Source: Acidobacteriota bacterium
GTDB taxonomy: Bacteria; Acidobacteriota; Vicinamibacteria; Vicinamibacterales; CAVVIG01
DNA: 23,948 nucleotides
Assembly (NCBI GenBank): GCA_016195295.1
Contig: JACPZV010000051.1
Span: 1 to 23,948, forward strand
Direction of reading: 5' to 3'
This document shows, in pieces, positions 1 to 6,087 of this stretch. Position 1 is the first letter of the stretch; the number at the start of each line of letters is the position of its first letter. A program made the translations under genes and the position numbers. A model generated the notes under the pieces. It saw only the letters and a program-made list of their open reading frames with translations. It was not told the origin of the DNA and made no database searches.

Positions 1-382
1 CGGCGAGGCGCTCGGCGACCGACAAACCGTACGGCGACGCCGCGCGCGCGCCGACAATCGCCACCGCCGGCGTGCTGAGCGCCGGCACGCGGCCACGCGT
101 CCACAAGACCGGCGGCGGATCGACGATCGTGGTGAGCGCCACTGGGTACGACGCGTCGCACCAGGCGATCGGTGCAATCTGGTGGGCACCGGCCCGTTCC
201 AGCGCCTCGTCCGCGTCCGCGCGAAGCGTCGCGAGTTTGTCGGGTTGGTCGCGCCAGTGATCGTCGGCGAGTCGACGAAGGATGTCGGCCGGGTGGTCGC
301 CCGAGCGGAGGTGCTCAGCCGCCGCCCGCCAGCACCACACTGGCAGCAGCGACAGCGCGACGAAGTCGGAAAGATCGGTCAT
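1..382 (-). CDS. dprA: DNA-processing protein DprA, N-terminal part (runs off the left edge)
   Basis: DprA binds incoming single-stranded DNA and loads RecA during natural transformation; it acts in the cytoplasm. The first 127 residues are present and read outward through base 1. They begin MTDLSDFVALSLLPVWCW, a helical N-terminal segment. About residues 75-110 then lead into the Rossmann-fold entry, with PPPVLWTRG followed by VAIVGARAASPYG. That last motif matches the family signature of 'VGtR..s.yG' type just before the SGxAxGID loop, which lies outside the window. The ATG at 382-380 is the first in-frame start and sits about 42 nt downstream of a consensus -10 box. The gene diverges from the TPR/lipoprotein pair. 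Identification as DprA is firm at family level. Whether the gene is complete beyond the edge cannot be seen. Confidence 0.85.
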   Translation of the reverse strand, partial: MTDLSDFVALSLLPVWCWRAAAEHLRSGDHPADILRRLADDHWRDQPDKLATLRADADEALERAGAHQIAPIAWCDASYPVALTTIVDPPPVLWTRGRVPALSTPAVAIVGARAASPYGLSVAERLA

Positions 383-423
383 GCCGCACCCATCGAGGAC
401 GCGGGACCCGACCCCCATCCTCT

Positions 424-429
424 ATTATA
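424..429 (-). promoter_or_regulatory. Candidate -10 box for dprA
   Basis: On the minus strand these bases read TATAAT, a perfect sigma-70 -10 hexamer, 41 nt upstream of the dprA ATG. No good -35 hexamer lies at 16-18 bp spacing, so the call rests on the -10 box and its position alone. Confidence 0.4.
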
Positions 430-483
430 GCGACGCAAGAGGACAGCCCTGACCACGTTTCGTAAATCGCGACCTCGTGATCG

Positions 484-497
484 CGCGGAATTCCGCG
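484..497. repeat. 14-bp perfect palindrome in the dprA/TPR divergent intergenic region
   Basis: The bases CGCGGAATTCCGCG are self-complementary. They lie in the 225-nt gap between the divergent dprA and TPR genes, where an operator could sit. No second copy was found nearby, and chance occurrence in GC-rich DNA is possible. The rest of this gap shows no coding signal. Confidence 0.3.
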
Positions 498-562
498 ATT
501 TTCGTAGTGGCGTCATGGCATGTGGCTTGCTCCTAAACCACGAGGCGTGACGTCCAATTGCC

Positions 563-592
563 TTGCATGGCCGCGTAACGTGTGGATATAGT
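563..592 (+). promoter_or_regulatory. Candidate promoter for the TPR-lipoprotein pair
   Basis: TTGCAT (563-568) and TATAGT (587-592) are separated by 18 bp. The -10 matches consensus at five of six positions; the -35 is weak. Transcription would start near 599, only about 9 nt before the ATG at 608, giving a very short leader. Confidence 0.4.
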
Positions 593-607
593 GGGCGGTA
601 TCCAGTC

Positions 608-964
608 ATGAACGTACGGGTCGGGATCGTGGCGGCGGGTGTGGCGCTCGTGTCGGCGTCCCCGTCGTTTGCCGACGCCAAAGGCGACGCGAAATCGCAG
701 GTCGAATTCGGCATCAACGTCGCGCAGCGTGGCCTGTGGCGCGAAGCCATCTACCGCTGGGAGAAAGCCGTCGAACTCGATCCGACGTACGCGGCGGCCT
801 ACAACGATCTCGCCATCGCCTACGAGCATGAAGGTCAGCTGGACAAGGCGCGGAAGGCCTACGAGAAGGCGATCGAACTCAGCCCTAACAGCGAGCCCAT
901 TCGCCAGAACTACGAGCTTTTCAAGGAAATCAATGACCGGACGAGCGCTGCCAAAGACAAGTAG
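608..964 (+). CDS. Small secreted TPR-repeat protein
   Basis: This 118-residue protein starts with a short Sec signal peptide (MNVRVGIVAAGVALVSASPSFA, cleavage likely after about residue 22). The rest is alpha-helical tetratricopeptide repeat. Two TPR units are visible: WREAIYRWEKAVELDPTYAA and AAYNDLAIAYEHEGQLDKA with the following KAYEKAIELSPNS. TPRs are protein-interaction modules, and this one would act in the periplasm. An in-frame ATG 45 nt upstream exists, but the ATG at 608 places the signal peptide at the N-terminus and was preferred. The 3' end overlaps the start of the next lipoprotein gene by 32 nt in another frame, so the two are likely co-translated and may be partners. No catalytic function is evident. 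Confidence 0.75.
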   Translation: MNVRVGIVAAGVALVSASPSFADAKGDAKSQVEFGINVAQRGLWREAIYRWEKAVELDPTYAAAYNDLAIAYEHEGQLDKARKAYEKAIELSPNSEPIRQNYELFKEINDRTSAAKDK

Positions 965-1808
965 GCTCGCGCTGACGGCGGCCGCCACGCTCATCGCGGC
1001 GTTCGCGCTTGCGTGCGGCCCCGATACGTACGAAATCCCGATCGAAACGCCGATTCAGCCGAAGTTGGACGTATCGGCGTTCCAGCGTGTGCTCGTGGCC
1101 GGCTTCGTCGCGGGCGGCAACGAAGACGTCGACACGAATCAGGAAACCGTTCGCCTGCTGCGCAGCCAACTGCGGACGAAGTCGTCGCTGCGCGTGATTG
1201 ACGCCGACATCCTGCCGCTCGTCGAAGTCGCCCAGGATCAGCCGACCACGACCGGCGCCGCGGGCAACGACTCAGCCGCCGGCAGTGACCACGCTTCGAA
1301 TGGGCGGCCGTCAGCGCCGACGGGCGCCGGCGGCGCGGCCGATCGCGGGACACAGACGCTCGCGCTGCCGAAGAACATCAAAGACGAAAAAGATCTCGAG
1401 CCGTACGAACGGCTCTTCGCGAATACGGCGTACTGGAAGCGGATCGGTGAAGAGTTCCAGAACCCGCTCATCGTCACCGGCACCGTGCTCTTCGCCAATC
1501 GTTCCACGTCGGGCATCGTGCAGCGCGATCAGGAAGTGTTTGACAACCGCGGCGTCCGCCGCGTCGTGCCCGTGCGGACCTACATGGAACGCAAAGGCTT
1601 CCTCCTGCGACCGAAGTTTGTCTTCATTGACGGCCGAACCGGCGCGACGATGTACTCGGAGAGCTACCGGGAAGAGGTGCTGTACAACGCGCAGCAGAAT
1701 ACGCCCGCGCTCTCGTCGTATTTCGAGCTCATGGATCGCCTCGTCCCCAACTTCCTGAGCGCGTTGAGCAGCCAGAAGATCAAGGGCACGCGCGTCCTCC
1801 TGAAGTAG
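933..1808 (+). CDS. Conserved hypothetical lipoprotein
   Basis: The product is 291 residues with a lipoprotein signal peptide ending FALAC, the lipidated Cys being residue 28 and followed by GPDTYE. The ATG at 933 is chosen because it places the signal peptide at the N-terminus; it lies inside the end of the TPR gene. Residues about 45-95 (FQRVLVAGFVAGG through LRVIDAD) resemble the nucleotide-free alpha/beta fold seen in CsgG- or TolB-N-like envelope proteins. A low-complexity linker rich in Gly, Ala, Ser and Thr follows at about 105-140. The C-terminal part carries NPLIVTGTVLFANRS and FVFIDGRTGATMYSESYREE, which look like beta-strands. I do not recognise a named family. An envelope-anchored partner of the upstream TPR protein is the reasonable inference. 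Confidence 0.7.
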   Translation: MTGRALPKTSRLALTAAATLIAAFALACGPDTYEIPIETPIQPKLDVSAFQRVLVAGFVAGGNEDVDTNQETVRLLRSQLRTKSSLRVIDADILPLVEVAQDQPTTTGAAGNDSAAGSDHASNGRPSAPTGAGGAADRGTQTLALPKNIKDEKDLEPYERLFANTAYWKRIGEEFQNPLIVTGTVLFANRSTSGIVQRDQEVFDNRGVRRVVPVRTYMERKGFLLRPKFVFIDGRTGATMYSESYREEVLYNAQQNTPALSSYFELMDRLVPNFLSALSSQKIKGTRVLLK

Positions 1809-1825
1809 CCCCAGACCTCCTTCGG

Positions 1826-1834
1826 TGCTACACT
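1826..1834 (+). promoter_or_regulatory. Candidate extended -10 promoter of the rplU operon
   Basis: TGCTACACT is an extended -10 element (TGn followed by TACACT), 24 nt upstream of the rplU ATG. The predicted start is near 1841 with a leader of about 18 nt. No matching -35 is visible, which is tolerated with extended -10 promoters. Confidence 0.45.
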
Positions 1835-1858
1835 AGGTTTTTTGCACAGGGGCCGATT

Positions 1859-2173
1859 ATGTACGCAATCATCCAAAGTGGCGGGCACCAGCTGAAGGTC
1901 ACGCCGGGCGGACGCGCGACGCTGGCCGGCACGGCCGGTGACCCGGGCGCCGAGTTGACGCTCGACCACGTGCTGCTCGTCGAGAAGGACGGCGGCGAGA
2001 TTCTGACCGGCGCACCCTATGTCGCCAACGCCCGCGTCGTCGCCATCGTCGACGGCGAGGCGCGCGGACCCAAGATTCGCGTGTTCAAGAAAAAGCGCCG
2101 GAAGGGCATGCGTCGCACGAAGGGACACCGCGCCGTCTACACGAGCGTGCGAATCAAAGAGATCCAGGCATAA
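1859..2173 (+). CDS. rplU: 50S ribosomal protein L21
   Basis: L21 binds 23S rRNA in the large subunit. The 104-residue product has the usual family length. It opens with the typical MYAIIQSGGHQLKVTPG and carries the basic C-terminal rRNA-binding stretch VFKKKRRKGMRRTKGHR, followed by YTSVRIKEI. AGGGG lies 6 nt before the ATG and serves as ribosome binding site. It is the first gene of the rplU-rpmA-obgE block, a gene order conserved across many bacteria, with its own candidate promoter immediately upstream. Nothing unusual is seen in the protein. Confidence 0.97.
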   Translation: MYAIIQSGGHQLKVTPGGRATLAGTAGDPGAELTLDHVLLVEKDGGEILTGAPYVANARVVAIVDGEARGPKIRVFKKKRRKGMRRTKGHRAVYTSVRIKEIQA

Positions 2174-2237
2174 GAGGCTAGGGGCTAGGGGCTAGAAGAG
2201 ATCGCCCCAGCCTCCAGTCCCCAGCCTCCAGCCTCTT
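2172..2237. repeat. Heptad-based inverted repeat between rplU and rpmA
   Basis: The left part is three near-identical GGGGCTA-type units (GAGGCTA, GGGGCTA, GGGGCTAG). The right part (about 2214-2237) is their approximate reverse complement, with CCCCAGCCTCC and CCAGCCTC units. Arms of about 24 nt could fold around a loop of about 18 nt. The differences are all A/G transitions. A single related stretch, GGGGGCTGGGGTCTAGGG, occurs upstream of uvrA at 12575-12592, so this is probably a dispersed intergenic repeat type. It begins within the rplU stop codon and ends before the rpmA ribosome binding site. Confidence 0.65.
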
Positions 2238-2251
2238 CAGGATTACCAGCC

Positions 2252-2509
2252 ATGGCTCACAAAAAAGGACAAGGCAGCTCACGAAACGGCCGCGACTCGA
2301 ACTCGCAGCGGCTTGGCGTCAAGGCGCACGACGGCAACCTCGTCTCGGGCGGCACAATCATCGTGCGCCAGCGCGGGCGCCGCTTCCACGCGGGATTGAA
2401 CGCGGGCCTCGGCAAGGACGACACGATCTTCGCCAAGGTGGCCGGACGCGTGAAGTTCGAGGACCACGGGGCCCGGGGGCGCGTCATTAGCATTCAGCCA
2501 CTCGAGTAA
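2252..2509 (+). CDS. rpmA: 50S ribosomal protein L27
   Basis: L27 sits near the peptidyl-transferase centre, its N-terminus reaching toward the P-site tRNA. The 85-residue product opens MAHKKGQGSSRNGRDSNSQ, matching the conserved N-terminus without the cleaved leader found in Firmicutes. IIVRQRGRRFHAG and GLGKDDTIFA, the standard core motifs, follow. AGGA lies about 10 nt before the ATG. The gene is second in the rplU-rpmA-obgE block, separated from rplU by a 78-nt repeat-containing spacer and from obgE by another repeat. Confidence 0.97.
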   Translation: MAHKKGQGSSRNGRDSNSQRLGVKAHDGNLVSGGTIIVRQRGRRFHAGLNAGLGKDDTIFAKVAGRVKFEDHGARGRVISIQPLE

Positions 2510-2513
2510 CCGA

Positions 2514-2597
2514 ATTTGGTCATCTGGTCATTGGGTTATCTGATCATTCACCGTGCAATCGCAATGACCAGATAACTAGATGGCCAGATGATCAAAT
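2514..2597 (+). repeat. 35-bp near-perfect inverted repeat filling the rpmA-obgE gap
   Basis: Left arm 2514-2548 and right arm 2563-2597 match as reverse complements at 29 of 35 positions, around a 14-nt loop. Of the six differences, four would be G:U pairs in a plus-strand transcript, so an RNA hairpin would have only two true mismatches. The arms are built of 8-nt-like units (TCATCTGG, TCATTGGG, TTATCTGA, TCATT). The element starts 5 nt after the rpmA stop and ends 4 nt before the obgE ATG. It replaces the position where a Shine-Dalgarno sequence would lie. There is no T-run, so it is not a classic intrinsic terminator. Confidence 0.85.
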
Positions 2598-2601
2598 CTC
2601 T

Positions 2602-3660
2602 ATGTTCGTTGACGAAGTCGACATCCACATCGAGGCCGGCGGCGGCGGGCGCGGGTGCGTGGCGTTCCGCCGCGAGAAGTTCGTCCCGCGTGGCGGACCC
2701 AGTGGCGGCGACGGTGGACACGGCGGATCCGTGTACGTCGTCGCCAGTCCGCACATCAACACCCTCATCAACTTCCGGTTTCATCCCGAGTTCATGGCCG
2801 AGCGCGGCGATCACGGGCAGGGCTCGAACTGCACGGGTCGCACGGGCGCGGATCTCGACCTCGCGGTACCGATCGGCACGCTGGTGTACGAGCGGACCGA
2901 CGACCCGGCGGAACCGTTGCGGCTCGTGGCCGATTTGGCAGTGGAGGGCCAGCGCGTCCTGGTGGCGCGCGGCGGACGCGGCGGTCTCGGCAACGCGCGG
3001 TTTGCCACGTCCACCAATCGCGCGCCGAGAAAAGTGCAACCCGGCGAGCCCGGCGAGATCAAAGATCTCCGTCTCGAGCTGAAGCTCCTCGCCGACGTCG
3101 GGCTCGTCGGCTTCCCCAACGCCGGCAAGTCGACGCTGATCGCGCGAGTCTCCGCCGCGCGGCCCAAGATTGCCGACTACCCGTTCACGACGCTGACGCC
3201 GAATCTTGGCGTCGTCCGATTGAGCGACGATCGAAGTTTCACGGTTGCGGACGTGCCCGGCCTGATCGAAGGCGCGCATCGCGGGTGGGGTCTCGGTCAC
3301 CAGTTCCTGCGCCATCTCGAACGCACGCAGCTCCTCGTCCATGTCGTCGATGTCTCCGGCGCGAGCCTGCGCGATCCGGTCCAGGATCTGGACACGGTGC
3401 GGCGCGAACTGGAGTTGTTCCAGCCGTCGCTGGCGGCCAAACCGCAAATCGTCGCGGCGAACAAACTCGATGCGGTTGATCCGGAAGACGGCCAGGCGCG
3501 CGTGACCTCGCTGGCTCGGCGCGCGGCGGCGTTGAGGCTGCCCTTCTTCCGCATCTCGGGTGTGACGGGCGCCGGCGTGCCTGAGTTGCTCGAAGCGATG
3601 TGGGGCCATCTGGCCGACGCGCGAGACCGGACGGCGACGCTCCCTTCGCGGGTTTCGTGA
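2602..3660 (+). CDS. obgE: GTPase Obg/CgtA, ribosome assembly
   Basis: Obg is an essential GTPase that binds the 50S subunit during late assembly. The 352-residue protein has the glycine-rich Obg fold at residues 1-158 (EAGGGGRGCVAFRREKFVPRGG, SGGDGGHGGSVY). The G domain follows: G1 GFPNAGKS at 170-177, G2 around DYPFTTLTPNLG, G3 DVPGLIEGA and G4 NKLD. It lacks the C-terminal OCT domain present in some homologues and so is the short form. The switch-II neighbourhood reads EGAHRGWGLGHQFL, where many Obg proteins have a small residue in place of Trp. The start lies 4 nt after a large inverted repeat and has no visible Shine-Dalgarno sequence. No alternative in-frame start is available between the repeat and the domain. 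Confidence 0.95.
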   Translation: MFVDEVDIHIEAGGGGRGCVAFRREKFVPRGGPSGGDGGHGGSVYVVASPHINTLINFRFHPEFMAERGDHGQGSNCTGRTGADLDLAVPIGTLVYERTDDPAEPLRLVADLAVEGQRVLVARGGRGGLGNARFATSTNRAPRKVQPGEPGEIKDLRLELKLLADVGLVGFPNAGKSTLIARVSAARPKIADYPFTTLTPNLGVVRLSDDRSFTVADVPGLIEGAHRGWGLGHQFLRHLERTQLLVHVVDVSGASLRDPVQDLDTVRRELELFQPSLAAKPQIVAANKLDAVDPEDGQARVTSLARRAAALRLPFFRISGVTGAGVPELLEAMWGHLADARDRTATLPSRVS

Positions 3661-3662
3661 GC

Positions 3663-4373
3663 ATGGCGCAACGCATCGGCATTCTGGGCGGCACCTTCGA
3701 TCCGATTCATTGCGGACACGTCGACGTCGGGCAGGCGGTACAGGACGTGCTCGGCCTGTCGCGCCTGTTCGTCGTCGCCGCCAACGTGCCCCCGCACCGG
3801 CCGCAGCCCTTCGCGTCCGCGTATCATCGTTTCGCGATGGCGGCGTTGGCCGTCGCCAGTCGGCCAGGATGGCGCGCGACCGACTTGGAGTTGCGTCTCG
3901 ACACGCCCTCGTACACCTCGGGAACACTTCAGCGCTTCCGCGAGCGCGGGTTCGCGGCCACGGAGCTGTACTTCGTCATCGGCGCCGACGCGTTCGTCGA
4001 CATCGGCAGTTGGCGTGACTACCCGGCGATCCTCGATTTGGCGCACTTCGCCGTCGTGTCGCGTCCCGGCTACCCGGTGGATGAACTCTCGCATCGGCTT
4101 CCGCGTTTGGCCTCTCGGATGGCGCGTCCGCCGATCGATTCGCTGACGGCACTGGACCCGATGATCGTGCTGATCGACGCGCCAACGGCGGACGTGTCGT
4201 CCACGGTCATTCGCCGCAAGCTCGCGGCCGGCGAGTCTATCGCGGGACTCGTTCCCGCGGGCGTCCAGCGACACATCGAGCAGCACGGACTCTACACGCC
4301 CATGCCGCCCGGGCGGCGCGCCTCGGACGCGCCGCAGGCACAGGCGGCAGGCAGGTTCCATGGCCAAGAGTGA
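3663..4373 (+). CDS. nadD: Nicotinate-nucleotide adenylyltransferase
   Basis: NadD transfers AMP from ATP to nicotinate mononucleotide, forming deamido-NAD in the NAD pathway. The 236-residue product has the nucleotidyltransferase signature GGTFDPIHCGH at residues 9-19. The C-terminal SSTVIRRKLAAGE corresponds to the ISSTxIR ATP-binding motif. Two starts are possible: ATG at 3663, 2 nt after the obgE stop, and GTG at 3657, overlapping it. The ATG is preferred because it gives the usual MAQRIGILGG start. The C-terminus runs about 25 residues beyond the conserved fold in an Ala/Arg-rich tail (MPPGRRASDAPQAQAAGR) that overlaps rsfS by 14 nt. Tight spacing implies co-translation with obgE and rsfS. 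Confidence 0.93.
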   Translation: MAQRIGILGGTFDPIHCGHVDVGQAVQDVLGLSRLFVVAANVPPHRPQPFASAYHRFAMAALAVASRPGWRATDLELRLDTPSYTSGTLQRFRERGFAATELYFVIGADAFVDIGSWRDYPAILDLAHFAVVSRPGYPVDELSHRLPRLASRMARPPIDSLTALDPMIVLIDAPTADVSSTVIRRKLAAGESIAGLVPAGVQRHIEQHGLYTPMPPGRRASDAPQAQAAGRFHGQE

Positions 4374-4740
4374 AAAGCGCCGCAAACCTGCGCGGCTGCC
4401 CGCGCAAATCGATCACGCGATCAAGGCCGCCGAAGACAAGAAAGCCGCCGACCTCGTGGTCCTCGACCTGCGGAAAGCCGCCGGCTTCACGGACTTCTTT
4501 TTGATCTGTTCGGGCACCAACGCGCGACAGACGCGCGCGATTGCCGACGCCGTGATGGAGACGCTGGCCGCTGAGGGGGCCACGCCGGCGCACCTGGAAG
4601 GCTACGACCGATCCGAGTGGATCCTGATCGACTACTTCGACTTCATCGTCCACATCTTCGTGCCGGTGACGCGCGCCTTCTACGGGCTCGAGCGTCTGTG
4701 GGGCAACGCGGACCGCATCGAGGTCGCCGCGGGACGGTAG
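4360..4740 (+). CDS. rsfS: Ribosome silencing factor RsfS
   Basis: RsfS binds protein L14 on the 50S subunit and blocks subunit joining when nutrients are low. The 126-residue protein carries the domain core LVVLDLRKAAGFTDFFLIC, SGTNARQTRAIADAV, HLEGYDRSEWILIDYFDFIV and HIFVPVTRAFYGLERLWGNA, all typical of the family. The first 15 residues are a Lys/Arg-rich extension. The start overlaps the end of nadD by 14 nt, and nadD-rsfS adjacency is a widely conserved order. Confidence in both family and function is high. Confidence 0.95.
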   Translation: MAKSEKRRKPARLPAQIDHAIKAAEDKKAADLVVLDLRKAAGFTDFFLICSGTNARQTRAIADAVMETLAAEGATPAHLEGYDRSEWILIDYFDFIVHIFVPVTRAFYGLERLWGNADRIEVAAGR

Positions 4741-4757
4741 CGATACCGAGGGAAGGC

Positions 4758-5504
4758 GTGGTGGGAAAAGCGCAAGCGCTGCGGCTTGGACTGGACGCGA
4801 TCCTTGCCGTCGTCCTCGCGCCGTCGTGCGCCGCGTGCGGCGAGTCGCTCGATTATCCGACGCAGGGCCCGGTCTGCGCGCGGTGCTGGCACGCGATCCT
4901 GCCGCTCACGCCGCCGCTCTGCGATCGCTGTGGCGACCCCCTGCCGACGTGGCGATCCCTCAGCCTACCCCTCGCGCGCTGTCCGCGATGCCGGCGCGGG
5001 CGGCGCCTCGTCTCGCGCGCGCGGGCGATCGGCGCTTACGACGGTGCCCTGCGCGCGATCATCCACGCGCTGAAGTACGACGGCCGCCGATCGCTCGCCA
5101 AGCCGTTGGCTCGGCTGATGACCCTGCGTGGAGCCGATCTGCTCGGCGGCGCCGCGTGCGCCGTCCCGGTGCCGCTCCATCCGTCGCGTCACCGGCACCG
5201 CGGCTTCAATCAGGCCGCCGACCTCGCGCGGCACCTGCCGCTCCCTGTCGTCGCCGCGCTGAGGCGTACCCGCGCGACGCCCACGCAGACGGGCCTGCCG
5301 GCGGCTCGGCGGCACGGCAACGTCCGCGAGGCCTTTGCGGTGACGCGCGCCGCGCGCCACCTGACCGGCGCGGTCGTCGTGCTGGTTGACGATGTCAGTA
5401 CGACTGGCGCGACGTTGGAGGCCTGCGCGCGCGCATTGACACGGGCCGGCGTGAGTGAAGTGCGGGCGCTTACGGCCGCGCGAGTCGTGACGCCACCGCG
5501 CTGA
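4758..5504 (+). CDS. comF: ComF-family phosphoribosyltransferase
   Basis: ComF proteins are required for DNA uptake in competent bacteria and combine a zinc finger with a type I phosphoribosyltransferase fold; their exact reaction is unsettled. The 248-residue product has four CxxC pairs near the N-terminus (CAACGESL, CARCWHAI, CDRCGDPLP, CPRCRRGR). The PRPP-binding loop VVLVDDVSTTGATLEACARAL lies near the C-terminus. No ATG fits. GTG at 4758 is preferred over GTG at 4761 because GAGGGAAGG begins 10 nt upstream. The gene follows rsfS by 17 nt and closes the rplU operon. Its last 35 nt overlap tmk on the other strand. The window also holds dprA, so two competence-type genes are present. Confidence 0.88.
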   Translation: MVGKAQALRLGLDAILAVVLAPSCAACGESLDYPTQGPVCARCWHAILPLTPPLCDRCGDPLPTWRSLSLPLARCPRCRRGRRLVSRARAIGAYDGALRAIIHALKYDGRRSLAKPLARLMTLRGADLLGGAACAVPVPLHPSRHRHRGFNQAADLARHLPLPVVAALRRTRATPTQTGLPAARRHGNVREAFAVTRAARHLTGAVVVLVDDVSTTGATLEACARALTRAGVSEVRALTAARVVTPPR

Positions 5505-6087
5505 ACACGTCGGCGGCGATCGCCTCTCTCGACCGCTCGCCGTCGAGCACCACCCAGTCCTGCGCGGCGGCCTGACGGCGATAGCTCTCGCGGACGCGGG
5601 CCTGCATGGCCAGATCGCGTTCGTAGCGATCGCGATCCACCGATTTACGTCCCACCGCCGTCTCCGGCGTGATGTCGAGGAGGATCGTCAGCGACGCCGG
5701 CGGGAGGAACTTCTGCATCTCGGTCAGCCACGCCGGATCGAGCCCCATCGCTTCCCCGTAGGCCACACTCGAGGCCACGTAGCGATCGCAGACGAGGACG
5801 AGGCCGCCGTCGAGCCACCGCACGAGATCCGGTTTTCGTTCGTATCGGTTGGCGATGTAGAGCAGCTGCATCACGTCCGGACCGTACTCACGCTCGCCCT
5901 GCAGGGCGCGCGCGATTTCCTCGCCGATCGACGTGCCGTAGTCCGGGAATGACACGAGTCGCGCCTTGCCGCCGTCCTGCTTCAACCGGTCGCGCAGCCC
6001 CTCGGCCTGCGTGTGCTTCCCGCTTTGATCGAGCCCTTCGAACGCGATGATGGAACCAGTCGGCATATTCTGCGAGGCGTGGTTCAT
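5470..6087 (-). CDS. tmk: Thymidylate kinase
   Basis: Tmk phosphorylates dTMP to dTDP with ATP. The 205-residue product has the P-loop at residues 18-26, reading GLDQSGKHT, and the DRYxxSSVAYGEA motif of the dTMP-binding/LID region. The P-loop differs from the common GxDGAGKTT form: Gln-Ser replaces Gly-Ala and His replaces the Thr after Lys. The invariant Gly-Lys and following Thr are kept. The ATG at 6087 overlaps the lysA stop as ATGA, implying translational coupling; an internal ATG at 6066 (residue 8) is an alternative. The C-terminus overlaps the end of comF by 35 nt, tail to tail. Confidence 0.9.
   Translation of the reverse strand: MNHASQNMPTGSIIAFEGLDQSGKHTQAEGLRDRLKQDGGKARLVSFPDYGTSIGEEIARALQGEREYGPDVMQLLYIANRYERKPDLVRWLDGGLVLVCDRYVASSVAYGEAMGLDPAWLTEMQKFLPPASLTILLDITPETAVGRKSVDRDRYERDLAMQARVRESYRRQAAAQDWVVLDGERSREAIAADVFSAVASRLARP

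Noticed and set aside
639..932. Long N-terminal extension of the lipoprotein frame
   Set aside because: The residues before Met at 933 are Arg/Ser/Thr-rich shadow sequence of the TPR gene; the lipoprotein signal peptide starts at 933.
2549..2562. Hairpin at the rpmA-obgE gap as an intrinsic terminator
   Set aside because: There is no T-run after the stem, and obgE begins 4 nt later, so termination there would cut off the operon.
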